Assembly: GCA_020796225.1 (NCBI GenBank)
Contig: CM036759.1
Coordinates: forward strand, 62,001 to 126,000
Origin: Arion vulgaris
Lineage: Eukaryota; Mollusca; Gastropoda; Stylommatophora; Arionidae
Length of the DNA stretch: 64,000 nt
Direction of reading: 5' to 3'
A program made the translations under genes and the position numbers. Positions 23,560 through 35,324 of this stretch are shown in pieces. How positions within the stretch are numbered: the first letter of the stretch is position 1; every line of letters begins with the position of its first letter. Below the pieces are notes generated by a model. The model saw only the letters and a list, made by a program, of their open reading frames with translations. It searched no databases and had not been told where the DNA came from.

Positions 23560-24420
23560 GTTTCTGGGCCATCGAACATAAACATTGGATCAAGCCGATT
23601 TGACCTGAATAGAATGCATGGGTCCGCTAATCAAAAAGTTGCGATGTTGTCTCTTTTATGTAAATACGACGATGTTTTTCTTTTTAGTGACTCTGATGTT
23701 GGATATGCCACAAGGTTCGACACCAGATCCGGTTAACTCAAGATGCTAACCCTATCAAATTGCCGTATAGGCGAATCCCTCCGGCGTTTTTCCCGAGTGC
23801 AAAACCATATCGCTGATCTTTTGAATAAACAGGTCATCCGGGAGAGTGTCAGCCCGTGGGCTGCGCCAGTGGTATTGGTGAAGAAAAAAAATGGATCCCA
23901 GCCTATGCGTCGATTCAGTGAGCTGAATAAGAAAACGATTAAGGATGCCCTATCCCCGCCTCGTATTGATGACTACCTGGGTTCATTAAACGGAGCAAAA
24001 TTGTTCTCCACCCTCGATTTAACAAGTGGGTATTATCAGGTCGCTATGCATGAGGAGAACATAGAAAAAGCGTTTTGCACACCATTCGGTCTGAGAGTTA
24101 CCCGTATGCCGATGGGTCTGACCAATGCTACTGAACGTTCCGAGATTAATGAAAACTCATGTGTGATTTCATGTTTAAATCTCTGTTGGTATATTTAGAT
24201 GACATGTTAATTTTTTCAGGAAATTTTGATGACCATTTAGTTCGATTGGGCAATGTATTGGAAAGAATAAGAGCGATAGGTCTAAAAGTTAACCCTGCCA
24301 AATGTGTTTTCTGTAAAGGGGTTCAGTGGATTTTAGGTCACACTATTTCTGTGGTCGTAACCCAACAATCTAAAATCTCCTCTATTAGAAACTTGAAAAC
24401 CCACTAGTGTGAAACAAGTT
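23560..24420 (+). pseudogene. Ty3/gypsy reverse transcriptase remnant
   Basis: The start region at 23524-23736 has LCKYDDVF. The frame at 23743-24198 contains VIRESVSPWAAPVVLVKKK, an FSELNKKT stretch, STLDLTSGYYQVAMHEE, and FCTPFGL...RMPMGLTNA. A frame change follows, and 24159-24407 gives the catalytic VYLDDMLIF box and GLKVNPAKCVF. The usual order of RT motifs 1-7 is complete, but they sit in three frames. RT would copy the genomic RNA into cDNA using the primer at 21044. Confidence 0.92.
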
Positions 24421-24429
24421 GAGCCTTTC

Positions 24430-25020
24430 TAGGTATGGCTGGATATTACCGAAGTTTATCCCCCGGTTTTCACTTATGCAAAACCTCTGCTCGATATGGT
24501 AAACGAGAGCCATCCCCCTGGCCTGCCAGAGGTAGAGACCGACATAAAACGAAGCTGCTCTAATTTTAAGTGGAGTAGTGATTGTGAGAGTTCCTTTCGG
24601 GCCCTTCAAGGTAAATTGATTTCTGCACCCATCCTGGGATTCCGATTTGAATCCCTTTGTCTTGGATATTGATGCGTCCTTTAGTGGCCTTGGAGCAGTT
24701 TTGAGTCAGGTACAAGACGGGTTCAGTAAAGTAATTTTATGCAGTGGACTCTCCGCAGAGAGGAAAAAACATTAAAAGTAGCTTAAAATTAGAATTGTTG
24801 GTTTTGAAATGGGCTGTTACGGAGAAATTTCGTTCGTATATTTTGGGAAATAAAGTTACTGTCTACACACAATAAGGTCTTACATTTTCAAATAAGGACA
24901 ATTGGGTAATTGAGCAAAGATGGCTGCCAGATGGCTGTCTTTTATTCGAAATCAAATATCGTAGAGGCACACTGAACAAGAATGCAGATTTCCTGTCTCG
25001 GTATCCATTACCTATCACAC
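24430..25020 (+). pseudogene. RNase H remnant
   Basis: DIDASFSGLGAVLSQ (about 24665-24710) carries the first catalytic aspartate of gypsy RNase H, and YRRGTLNKNADFLSRYP (about 24957-25008) is the conserved end of the domain. The middle part is broken by stops. A tether-like segment at 24430-24640 links it to RT. Confidence 0.82.
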
Positions 25021-25339
25021 AGGACAAGACAGAATGCGAAAGGGAGCGTCTGAGGATGAGGATATTGGGATTAACCTTGCTGTTTTAACACCTTCTTACA
25101 GTTGTGATTTGACTGTAGAGATGATGGGAACTACTGCAAAGGGAAAAAACATGTCACTTATAGTTTGAAAGAAATACAGCAGTTGAGCAACAGGACTTGG
25201 TGCTTCAGGTATCTAAAAGCTATGGAAACAGATGCTCCCAAAGGACAAGACCTGGTGGATTCCGGAAGCTAAGAGGCTGTGGTTACATCATGATAAGTTG
25301 TGCACTCGAAGAGGAATACTTGTATTAGAAGGATGAGGA

Positions 25340-26390
25340 TAATAAGTGTGATGGATTAAAATTATTGTACCACGTCTTAAGACCGATTGTATTGGCTGCT
25401 ATTCATGAAATCGGTCATCAAGGACGTGATAGGACATTGGCATTATTAAATCTGATTTTTTTGGGGTGGGAAAGAATGGGGGTGTCAATAATTTAGTGAA
25501 ATCTTTTTCCATTTTTTAATATGTCTAAACCTCTAAAGAAGATTACAACTACCTACGGTCATATTGTAGCCAACCGTCCGTTGGAGATGGTTGCCATGGT
25601 TTTTTTGAACTTCCAATAGATTCATATGGGTTTAAACATATCTTGATTATGACTGATGTGTTTACCAACATGTGGTCGCTTACCCTACTATTGACCAAAC
25701 TGCAAAACAGTGGCAGAAGTCATACAAGTAGATGGATCCCAGACTTTGGGATACCCGTAAATTTCACTCGGACCAAGGAAAAAGGGGTTTTAGTCCTCCA
25801 TTGTTCTTGAACTCTGTCAAAGGTATGGGGTCAAAAATCCAGACACCACATATAATCATGAGGGAATGCAATGCGAAAAGGGTTTTAAAAGGACATGGTT
25901 GGCTATGCCCGTTCATTAGAGGAGTCGGATAAAGTGGAATGGTCTAGACATGTACCTTTATGTTAGGGGACAATATTACTCCCATACTTCTACTGGGTGG
26001 TCACCTTACTTTTACTCTTTGGAGACATCCCCAATTACCCATAATTTATCATCGAAGTTTATTTCATCCTGACGATGCAGAAAGACTATTTGGTCTGTCC
26101 TAAAAGAGATTAAGGAGGCTCATAGGGGGGTCAGCGACAGGTTTGGGTAGTCTCCATAACAGGCAGATATTAAACAAGGAAAATTTGATATTATACCGTT
26201 GGATAGTATGGTACGCAGGCGAATATACCATACTAGGGGTGTCAATAAATTAGGAACCCTTTATTCCCAACAGGTGTACCGAGTAGTACAGACACCCGAT
26301 GTTCAATCGGGCTATTATGTTATAGTCCCCATTAATGATGCGAGCCAATCTCGGCTGATGATATTCACGCCACATCAAAAGATGTGAGAA
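25340..26390 (+). pseudogene. Integrase remnant
   Basis: A zinc-binding-like region near 25370-25470 has LAAIHEIGHQGRDRTLALL. The catalytic core starts near 25585 with EMVAMVFFELP, where the first D is not visible, then HILIMTDVFT, and DFGIPV...HSDQGK at 25740-25770 holds the second aspartate. The C-terminal part reaches 26387, with a VRRRIYHTRGVNKLG stretch. Stops occur throughout. The core would have made the 4-bp staggered cut seen at the ACCT duplication. Confidence 0.82.
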
Positions 26391-27552
26391 TTCTGAGTAA
26401 TTCACGAATATAATTTATAAGCTATATGCTTATAATGTCTCCTCTCCTGAGGGTAACCAGTAAAATGGTATTATTCCAACAAAGGCCGTGTTCATTGGAC
26501 AATCATGAATTAAATACACTCTTATGGGGGCTGAAAAAAACCCCGATGTGTTGTTGGACAGCTACTTGTCGATGATTTTATGATGTTGTTCCAAATGTTG
26601 GGAGGATTAATTTGATTACTTTGTGATTAGAGGGTTTAAATTGATATTTTTTTGGTCACTCCCAAATGGTGGGAGATATTGATAATTACCTCACTTAATT
26701 ATTTGATATTTGATAATGGTGGGGATATTTGAGGTCGGTTGATGTTGATGGCAAACTTTTCACCGTTCATTGCTAGATATGGTTATATGATGTCGATCCG
26801 AGTATTTTGGATTCTTGGATTATTTATTCGCCGGGATTGGGGTTGAGTTAATATTAATATATGATGTTGGCAATTGGGGATCATATATACGTTGTTCCAT
26901 ATTCATTAGTCATATGTTAAATCTTGGGAATTCATTATTACCTCGTGGAGGACATATAACGTGAAAAGTTTAACGTTATATGTTTTCCTTTTCTTTTCGA
27001 TTTGTAACTTGTTTTTTTGTTTGAGATTTCAGATAATGTGACAAGACTCTGACATGCAAGAAAGACATAGTGTTAGTGACATACTGATGCACGCTGCCAT
27101 CAAACCCATACTACCTCATGTGAGGAATGGATGTCCAGTACAGCCACCTCACATTGGCCGAGTGTTATGCTGTTGGGTCGCCGTCGGAATCATATGGCGC
27201 ATATTTTCCAGATTAATTAATATAATGCTGATTAATTTCTATTACATGGTTTCAGCACAAGAGCACAGAGGGTTTACTGTTGTTGTTAACCATGGTCACC
27301 TATGACCAGTTGACGAGTCACGTTCAACGACGTGTGGTGACTAGTTCCCATTTAGCTCGTTCAACTGGGTCTTCCTGAGATCCCGTCAGGATTTTCTTTT
27401 TCTTTTCGACCATGGTTGGCGGTTATAGTTAGTTGTTGTGGAGCCACGTTAACACGTGAGTGACTTGTTCCTTTCAGCTCTCACCATCTAATCACCCTAT
27501 TGAACACTACCTGTGCGATTTTGTTGGGATTTCGCCGTCGGGGCGACGGCGA
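26391..27552 (+). other. Non-coding 3' region of the gypsy element
   Basis: No convincing ORF. The 83-codon frame at 27054-27305 has no signature of an envelope protein. Much of the stretch is GAT/TTGG-rich low-complexity sequence. Confidence 0.5.
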
Positions 27553-27566
27553 GGTCTCCAGGGGGG
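27553..27566 (+). promoter_or_regulatory. Polypurine tract
   Basis: GGTCTCCAGGGGGG lies directly before the TG of the 3' LTR. The AGGGGGG end is the plus-strand primer type expected at this position. Confidence 0.7.
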
Positions 27567-28273
27567 TGTCATAGTTCTCCCAGATGGCAGCGGAGGAATG
27601 GACAGTTAGCCAGATAGTTAGAGTAGTATAATTAGATTATTTAATAGTTGAGACTATGTGTTGCACTCTCTATGCAGAAGTGCAACACATAACTACAAGA
27701 CACGACGTTTTTGTGTAGTAAATAGTGACGTGTTAGTAACGAATTAGAAAACATAGAGAGACAACATAAACATTGGACAGGAGAGGATGTATTCTATGTT
27801 TGTGTCCGACCAACATCAACAAATAAATATAAATGGAACTAAACGATAGTTGTTCATTATATTGTGACAGTTTTATATCGTTCACTATATTATAATCAGA
27901 AGGCCACCCGTGTAGGAAGCAATATGATGAGGAAAGGAAGTATATGGAAATGATAGATCAAATCACAAGAAGGACGGACTGAATACAAACAACATGGACC
28001 AACTGACTTCAAATATTAGGAAACTCTAGCAAACCAAGAAGGACAACATGAAGGGCAAACTGATCACGAACTACGTGAAGGACTGACTAATTACAGTTGA
28101 AAGGATTAACGACTCAGAATCAACCATGAAATAACCAAACTTGATAACTAGGTAATCGAACGTCGTCTGAACATCACAAAGTTCCTTTCTTCACCGGATT
28201 TCCCATACCTCTGTAGGATGACCTCCTCATACAATCCTCCTTCGTATGCTTCAAAAAAAGGACCCCTTTAACA
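27567..28273 (+). repeat. 3' LTR
   Basis: It begins TGTCATAGTTC and ends TTTAACA, giving the TG...CA rule. Differences from the 5' LTR are few and mostly single-base changes or indels (for example GACAGGTTAGCC against GACAGTTAGCC). Confidence 0.93.
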
Positions 28274-28715
28274 ACCTGCTCGAAAATGATGTCTGCCTCT
28301 TTCTTATGTTGATGATAAGCTTTCTCTGTGTCTTGATCTCATTCAAGACCTCAACATTTGTTATTTTAGCAGTCCACGGGATTCCCATCATTCTTCTGTG
28401 AAAAACCACATCTATGTGGTCCTAAGAGATCTTTCAATCTGTGTGTACAATGTCCATGACTCGCATCCGTATGTCAGTATTGGTTCTATGTAGCACTGAA
28501 TAACTAGCATTCTCATCGCAATTGACAATGACTTGTTGCAGATAACACTTCTAATTTTCGTGAACAATGTTTTTGCTTGCCCTATTCTGCTCTTTATTTC
28601 TGATCGGCATCTGCATCTGATGTTACCAGGACTCCTAGATATTTAAATTGCTGCACTTGTCTTAGCTTAGTCCTATTTACTGTGATAGTGCATTTTGTAA
28701 ACGTCTGCTTTTTTA
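28274..28715 (-). pseudogene. Family A copy A2, second segment
   Basis: Resumes the element cut at 20334. It aligns with 45420-45870 of the full copy: ATGTCTGCCTCTTTCTTAT, GATAAGCTTTCTCTGTGTC and ACTCGCATCCGTATGTCAGT. It covers the C-terminal part of the RT ORF, with several shifts. It is interrupted at about 28715 by a family D fragment. Confidence 0.88.
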
Positions 28716-28985
28716 TATGATCATATCTTATCATCGTGAAAAGGTGTAAACTTGCGTGGCTCGGGCATGTAATGAGACATGGCTCACTCTCCAAGATTAT
28801 CCTACAGGGACCAGTCGAAGGTGGCAGTAAGACAGGACTGCAGAGACAATCCTGATTTGACAACATCAAGAGCTGGTCAGGACAGAGTTTCTCCACACTT
28901 GCTCGAAGAGTTGAAGACAAGACTCACGCCGTGCTTTTTGTGCTGATGTTTCTACAGTGACACCCCTACGACCTTAACGGGTCAT
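28716..28985 (+). mobile_element. Family D non-LTR 3' fragment inserted in A2
   Basis: The plus strand reads as the end of another RTE-like ORF2: KLAWLGHVMRH, SLSKIILQGPVEGG, then SWSGQSFSTLARRVEDKT. This is the tail type LSKTxLQGxxEGGRRRGRQ known from many invertebrate elements. A2 sequence lies on both sides, so D arrived later. A possible target duplication is TGCTTTTTTAT against TACTTTATTAT, which is imperfect. Confidence 0.75.
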
Positions 28986-29215
28986 GTACTTTATTATTGT
29001 AATTATAACTTATGTATTGTTAATATTCAGACTTAGTCCTTTGTTCTTACTTTCCATCACAACCTTATCAACTAATTTCCTCAGCTCCATTTCATTTCTT
29101 GCTATTAAAACAGTATCATCAGCGTATCTCGAGTTTTATTTATGGTATATTCTGCTACAGCTATTCAACACTATCTTTTATGTGCCTAAAAATGATTTCA
29201 CAATATAGTGAAATA
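28986..29215 (-). pseudogene. Family A copy A2, third segment
   Basis: Aligns with 45870-46085 of the full copy: AGTCCTTTGTTCTTACTTTC, CACAACCTTATCAACTAATT and ACAGTATCATCAGCGTAT. In element orientation the last word is the YADDTV catalytic region of RT. The copy ends at about 29215 and is 5' truncated there. Confidence 0.87.
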
Positions 29216-29690
29216 CAGTAGGGAGCTAATAAGCCTTATATTATAGTCGTTTCAAATGTTTTTCCCGAGAAAATTAATATCTCTGCAACCATGACCGTAA
29301 TTTTGTAACTTTGCAATGATCTAATGATCGTAATGTCCGAGTTGATATTTTACTCAATAACAAACGTATGGTTTAAAATTTTCTTTATGTAAAGTATATA
29401 AAGTGACCATCTCTTTCAACCATATAATGAAATTTTACCTTCATATTTGTGAGATGTTCCCAATTTCCCCGACTTGCACGTTTTCACGCAGTTTTCCCGA
29501 TTTTAATCGCTTTATCGCACTTTAAAAAAATGTATAATGATCCTTCCGGTGTGTTTAGTTACAATTTACCGTTTGTTTTTTCAGAGCATAGGTGTATTAC
29601 AAAACGTTTAGTATTCTAGATTTGTTATACAATTGGTAAGAAAATCAAGTTTCTTACACTGCATACAGTGGCTGTGAAAATGTATAAATT
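29216..29690. other. Intergenic, nothing recognised
   Basis: AT-rich. It may include the left end of the DDE transposon that follows, but I could not match an inverted repeat. Confidence 0.35.
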
Positions 29691-30890
29691 TTTTATCAGA
29701 GAATCTAATCGTGGAAAACTGTATCGGAGTATATCAAATCCTGAACAGAGAACTATACATCTTGGCTTAAATAAAGATATCTACTAAATTACTCAATGTT
29801 AATGGAGCTGTCAGTACAGTCAATACATTGACTCAAGGCAGAAATAAAGTAGTAGACAATTTTGACAGGGATGTGATTAGAAAAGAAATTTGCAGAATGT
29901 TCGATTCCAAAGAAACTGTGACACTAAAAAAGCTGAAGATTAGGTTAAGAATACACAATGACATTGATATATCGAAATCAACGTTATGGAGAACTGTTAG
30001 AAGCTTCGGCTTGCTTTGGAAGTACGCTAATGGAGAAATGTTATCTGCGAAGCCGTATTTAGTACGTCTGAGAAGTAAATATTTACGTGAAGTACGGAAA
30101 ATGCGTAATCAAGGTTACGATATTGTGTATGTGGATGAAACCTGGATCAATGCTCACCACACTAATGAAAAGGAGTGGCAGTTATTCGATGGAACAATTA
30201 AACGATATGTACCTAGTGGAAAGGACAACGTCTGATAATGGCACATGCAGACGGCAGACACAATGGGCTGGTTAAAGATGCTGAACTTAGTTTCACTTCC
30301 AATTATACGGACAACAGGGACTATCATACCGAGATGAACGGTAACATATTTAGAGATTGTATTGAACATACTCTTCTTCCGTGCCTAGACAGACCCTCCT
30401 GTGTGATAATGGACAACGCATCATACCCCAACACTGTGTCAGAAGAAGACAAAATCCCGACATCTTCAAGTACAAAAGATGCTATAAAACGTAGGCTCAG
30501 AAAGGAAAACATTCCATTTAACAGGGGTTTTGAACCCTGAATTACTATCTATTGTTAAAACATCACAGAAGACGAGGATATTCCAAACAGACAAGTTGAT
30601 TCAACAGCATGGTCATGTGTTTGAGACTCCCACCTTATCATTCACATAAACCCAATTGAACTCATTTGGGCCAAAGTTAAGGACTGGTAGCAGCTGAAAA
30701 TAAAACTTTCAAGCTAAGCAATATGAAAGAACTAACATATGCCGCCCTGTCGAAGATAGACAGAGATTATTGGTGTAAATGTGAAGACCATGTCTTAAAG
30801 GAGGAAAATGACTACTGGGACAAAAAGATGGACGGTCGTTCAGTGCAGCCAAGAATAGTCATCAATATGTTAGACTCATCGGACTCAGAA
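29690..30890 (+). pseudogene. DDE_3 (IS630/Tc1-like) transposase, frameshifted
   Basis: A helix-turn-helix-type N-terminal region (29828-30000, VTLKKLKIRLRIHNDIDISK) precedes a DDE core. IVYVDETWINAHH holds the first aspartate (about 30123-30161). A frame change at 30236 follows, then IMADxxx...NYTDNRDYH. PSCVIMDNASYPN holds the second aspartate (about 30400). A further shift follows, then an LPPYHSHKPN and ELIWAKVK region (about 30630-30680) with the likely acidic third residue. The C-terminal part runs to a stop near 30890. The second aspartate and the last acidic residue are about 80 codons apart, much more than the 34-39 of typical Tc1/mariner; an insertion between them (IPTSSSTKDAIKRRLRKENI) is known in this invertebrate family. 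No terminal repeats were found, so it may be an element relic or a domesticated copy gone dead. Confidence 0.78.
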
Positions 30891-31380
30891 TAAGTGAGTA
30901 AACACTTTATATGATTTATATAATATAAGTTATCTCACCCTTCAAATTTCAGATTGTATATACGCCTATGCCGAAAATATGTGATTTTTAACATTTACGT
31001 AAATTATTTCTTCAGCACCAAATAATTACTAGGTTTGAAAAGATCAAAGGAATTCGCCGTTGCAAGAAAAGACACTACCTCAACATTGAATTTTGAAAAT
31101 CGTTTGGGACATCGGAAATACAACACCACATGCAAAAATCACGTTCATCCATGCAATGAATATGGAGATATGTGAGGTCAATCGTTGACCGAACGTTCAA
31201 AAACACACTATAGGTTATTATAGTTATAATTTGTGTATTAACGTATGGACACATTATTTGCAAGTAGAAAGCTATAGTTTAACAATAAAACTGTTGCAGA
31301 ATGGATCACTTTTGTAGAAGAAGAAATCTACGAGTGTGGTGAGAATATACACACATTTATTTATTAGCTCAATGTCACAA
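30891..31380. other. Intergenic, nothing recognised
   Basis: No domain, tandem repeat or RNA was seen; it may include the right end of the DDE element. Confidence 0.35.
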
Positions 31381-31384
31381 GAAC

Positions 31385-32230
31385 ACTCTGTGTAATCTTT
31401 CTTCCCCAATACTGGTTTTCCCCACAGCGTCAGGATACGACGATAAATTTAGAATGTGCTATTGTGTGGGCTTCATAAACAGTGTCTTTTGTCGACTCTG
31501 TTATCTCTGTGGTCCTCCTCTTGTGTTGCCGGCCACTTTCATTGTATCCACTGTATCTGAGTAACATTGTTCATTCAGGCGTATTGTCTGTTGTAATCTG
31601 CTTATGGGGTCGAACCATTTCATTTCTTGTTTCTGGATGATGTTCAGTATTGATGGTGTACTCAATTTTTCTTGGTGGTTTGCTTTCTAAACCAATCTAT
31701 TTTTGTTACTACTAGTACTCTGCGTAGATTCTTCATCTCTGTAGGATTAGTATTCTTCTATCACTTCATGCCAGCGTCCAGGTTTGGCACTCATAGCATA
31801 ATGAATAATGAGGGCAGAACCATTGTGTTGAACAATAAATTTGTATTCATGTGATATATTTAAATTTTAAAAAATTGATGCCATGTGTCCTATTATTTGA
31901 TATTCTTTGTTGCTTCTATGATGGATTTCGTTAGTTATTCTTCCGTTTGCTGATAAAATGCTCGCTACGTATGCATAGTGTTTGACTTGCTTTAATAGAC
32001 GTTTGTCGAGGAGATATTGGTAGTGTTTTCCTCTACAGCGAATGTCATTATGTCGATTTTGTCGATGTTTATTATTTTATTCTTATATTGTACTCACTCC
32101 ATTTAGCCTTTAATGTGTTACTTTAGCTGTTCTTCTGTTGTTGATATGACTGACTAAACGTCGGCAAAATGAAATTCGTTTAATTTTCATCTCCTGTGTA
32201 AATAAACTAAAGAAAATCTTAAACAAAGAG
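31385..32230 (-). pseudogene. Family E non-LTR retrotransposon, RT C-terminal part
   Basis: Aligns with 41525-41950 (TCTTTTGTCG, CTCTGTTATCTCTG, GTCGAACCATTT, ACTCTGCGTAGA) and extends further upstream in element orientation to about 32230, where a WSEYNIRI-like RT stretch is readable. The encoded tail is the CLRRMLGVTRRD / FKWFGHVSRL type. It lies on the minus strand, is 5' truncated and has many stops. More diverged than the 41-kb copy. Confidence 0.7.
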
Positions 32231-32489
32231 TAGAAGTTGTGGATTCTTCTTCTTCGATCGTTCTAGGCCTGTTTTAATCATTCTCTTTGTGATATATAAA
32301 CAGCCAAACATCAACCGTAATGTACGTGCACCAACCTTAAGCACCTATTTGAGCTCAGTTGCTTATCCTTCGGTGGGGTGTTCGATTTCAGTCAGCTGGT
32401 TGTGGATTCATTGAGCGGCGGCATAGTAGAAAATTAAGAAAGACGCACCATATAAATCAAAGTTAGTTTTCACATACGTTATTGGTTAT

Positions 32490-33290
32490 AATAGCCGTCC
32501 ATCGCAAGCGATGATGACAACAATCTCAGACGTGTACTGTTGCACCTCTCTGGTGTGTGCGGAGGTGACTGTAAAGTCAAATCCTAGAAAGAATCCCCGA
32601 CCACAGGTGGAGCATACATGATCAAAGGTTAGACATGTGCGTGTTGTGTGCTCTGTCTTTTCGCTGCTCGTTTTCTCTGTGACTCAACAATACGATGATT
32701 CTCAGCTATTCGGGTTCCTCTTTTGTTGTTACAGCGCCACATTTGGCGATCTTGCGCAAAGAATTCCCAGCACGTATTGTCTATATCAAGCATTTCAAGA
32801 CACTTTAAGAGTGTCTTTAAAGCGTTTTCTGTCCACCAGCTAAACGTCTGCCCCTTCAAGCTCGCCATACATCAACTGTTTTGGGATGCGTTTATCAGGC
32901 ATTCGAGCAACGAGACCGACCCATCTCAGTTGGGCCTTCTGCAACAAGGTGTTGACGCTTGAGATCTTTGCTCTTGTGAGGACTTCGCTGTCGGAATTTT
33001 GTCCTGCCAGTTTATTTTTAGTATTCTGCGTAGACAGCTTGTTGGAATGGTTTAATTTTCTTGCGTGTCTGCTATACACTGTCCATGTCTCGCTTGCGTA
33101 CAGCAGCGTGGTTGCCTATGGCCTGGTACGTTCAGCTTTGTGACTATACTTATCCCTTCCGTTCCGCAATGACACGTAACCTTCCGAACGCAGCACTGGC
33201 TTTGGATATCATATTGTGGACCTCAGAATCTATGTTTGCCGATCTGGATAGGAGGCTGCCAAGATAAGCAAAGTTGTCCGTTGACTGGGC
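32490..33290 (-). pseudogene. Family F non-LTR retrotransposon, 3' end with zinc-finger-like tail
   Basis: Minus-strand frames at 32840-33079 and 32629-32868 read as an RT C-terminal region: AKISSVNTLLQKAQLRWVGLVARMPDKR (two parts), then LKCLEMLDIDNTCWEFFAQ and IAENHRIVESQRKRAAKR. A frame change near 32630 is followed by a CSTCGRGFF...TSAHTR stretch, matching the C2H2-like finger found at the C-terminus of some invertebrate RTE-like elements. The 3' end is near 32490, at GTCATCATCGCTTGCGATGG in element orientation. The palm domain is absent (5' truncated). Confidence 0.75.
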
Positions 33291-33299
33291 AGAGCCAAC

Positions 33300-35320
33300 T
33301 ATAAACTACTGGGCCTTCGGGCTCAGGTAAAATTAATGGAAATCAGACCCCAACTTACACCACGTGTATATAGACAAAATTTATTTTTAAATCAACACAA
33401 AATGCTAACTCGAAGTCATATTATGCAACAAGTTAAGTTTAACAATAAAGGAATATCAATATTATGAATATTTTCCACAATAAATAACCATAGACTCACC
33501 GAATTGAGTAAAATTGCAAAAAGCGTGCAGTGTTCTATCAAACATCTGTAATTTTCCCGATCCCCTTTCTTATCTAGGTCAGGAATACCCGGCCAGTTGT
33601 CTGGCCTGTGCTAGAGCCTGGCTGTGACTGGAGACGCTGGTGTTTAATGTTGACTAAACACACGTCATAGCTTTCTGTGTAGTTCAAGTAAGAGGTCAAG
33701 AGATTGTGGTTAGAAATGAAAAGACAACCAACGTTATAATCAGGAAGGAATATACAGAAGAAAGTAGCAATAATACCAGCTAACCACTTATGAAACGGCA
33801 AGAACATTTGGAGTGAGAGAGCAGGTAATATACGAATTATATGAATTAAAAATTAATTCACATCAGAAAAAATGCATGCATTTGATAAATGTCTAATGAG
33901 AACCAGGTTCGGACAATGTGAGCAAAATATAGGGTGCATGTCAGTTACGATTGTGACGTTCGAGTGAAGTAATTATATGAGATTAGACCAATGTAGAAAA
34001 GACTTGCGTAACAGTTGTAAACTATTGAATTGTTAAAATTTGAATTGTATTATGATTTCGCTGATTATGCCCGCCCCTTGATCCCGCCTGATGCGGCCGC
34101 CTCTTTGTCTCATGCACGGCACGGCTCTGAACAAACTGCTCGTTTCACGTCAATACATTGGATAAGTAGGGGACACACTTTAGAATACGGTCTCAAAACT
34201 ACTGATGTGGATTTTCAATGTTCGCCTCCAGAATATTTACGTGACGTTGACTATACTGTAATATGCTATGTGTAAATATTTCTTCATGTACGAAGCTTTT
34301 TCAATTTCCTAAAGACTTCATATGACAATCTCTCTTTCTCTCTGCATGTATGTGTCAAGTCACCAATTGATTTATTCTATCATTTTCTTTACGTTTGAAT
34401 TTCTTTTCAAGTCTTTTTGGAATTGGGCTCTTGAATAATTTGTCTCCACTCCTGGAATTCTCAACAATGATAGTTCCTCATGCAAAATATCTAGTTCTCT
34501 TACAGTTGCTCAAATACTTCAGTACCTGGACACAAGCACGGACCCATGTGACAATGTCTCTCAGTTCACCGGCGGTGGTTGGGTTGAAGATCAGGTATTA
34601 CCTCCTAACAAGTGGCGATTGTGAACTTTAAATGAGGAAAAATCATATTTTAGCAGCAGCACGAAATTTACTGGCTAGCGAGTATGATCCAAAAGAACTC
34701 GACTCAATAAAGACAGCTAAATATATTTACTTTTTGTGCATTAATTACGACTGTCTCAAGCAAGTTCAAGGTCTCATACTTGCAGGGGTTACGGACTGGA
34801 GCAGAAGACAAAACATAAAATTCAAGTAACTAATTCAAATTATTCTTATTAAGTGATAATATTAAATAGATTGTAAAATTAAAACAGTAAATTATACCAA
34901 TGAAAATATATTTTATTCGAACTGAATTTGGTTTTTTTATTGTGTAACAAGGAAAAAATGAGAACGAGAATGAAAAGGGTTTTGCATATATATATATAAT
35001 TATCATATTGGGTCTTGTAGTACAAGGGACTATTAACGATATGAAATGTTAATACTGATCTAGTCATGCACATATTCCTGTTGTGACTATTAACTTTGCA
35101 ATCGTAATATATACATAGAAACATTTGTTGAAAAATGTGTTTATTATTTTGATTGCACATAATTTACATGTGCAAATGATTATAAGATGTTGTTTTATTC
35201 CGTACAACTAGAGCATCTTTATGATGTGTTTAAAAATATCAGTAACATAGATGTCATCTAGACATCACATATAATGATCTTTAAAATGCATAATTTAATA
35301 TTGTTTGATATTTTGCTCTA
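33300..35320. other. Two-kilobase stretch without a recognised gene
   Basis: Frames at 34030-34275 and 34395-34631 are open but carry no known motif. The GC-richer patch at 34070-34130 (CGCCTGATGCGGCCGCC) stands out from AT-rich surroundings. No RNA gene was seen. Confidence 0.4.
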
Positions 35321-35324
35321 AGGA

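Larger units (their letters stand above)
20335..28273 (+). mobile_element. Complete but coding-defective Ty3/gypsy LTR retrotransposon
   Basis: Two direct LTRs (20335-21043 and 27567-28273) enclose gag, protease, RT, RNase H and integrase remnants in the gypsy order, with integrase after RT. The element is flanked by ACCT at 20331-20334 and 28274-28277, a 4-bp target duplication. The family A copy it interrupts continues in register across the insertion. Total length is about 7.94 kb. Every coding domain is broken by frameshifts or stops, so it is not autonomous as read. The LTRs are nearly identical by eye, implying recent insertion. No envelope-like ORF was recognised between integrase and the 3' LTR. 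Confidence 0.93.

Noticed and set aside
26391..27552. Envelope gene of the gypsy element
   Set aside because: No long frame, signal peptide, or fusion or transmembrane pattern was seen between integrase and the 3' LTR.
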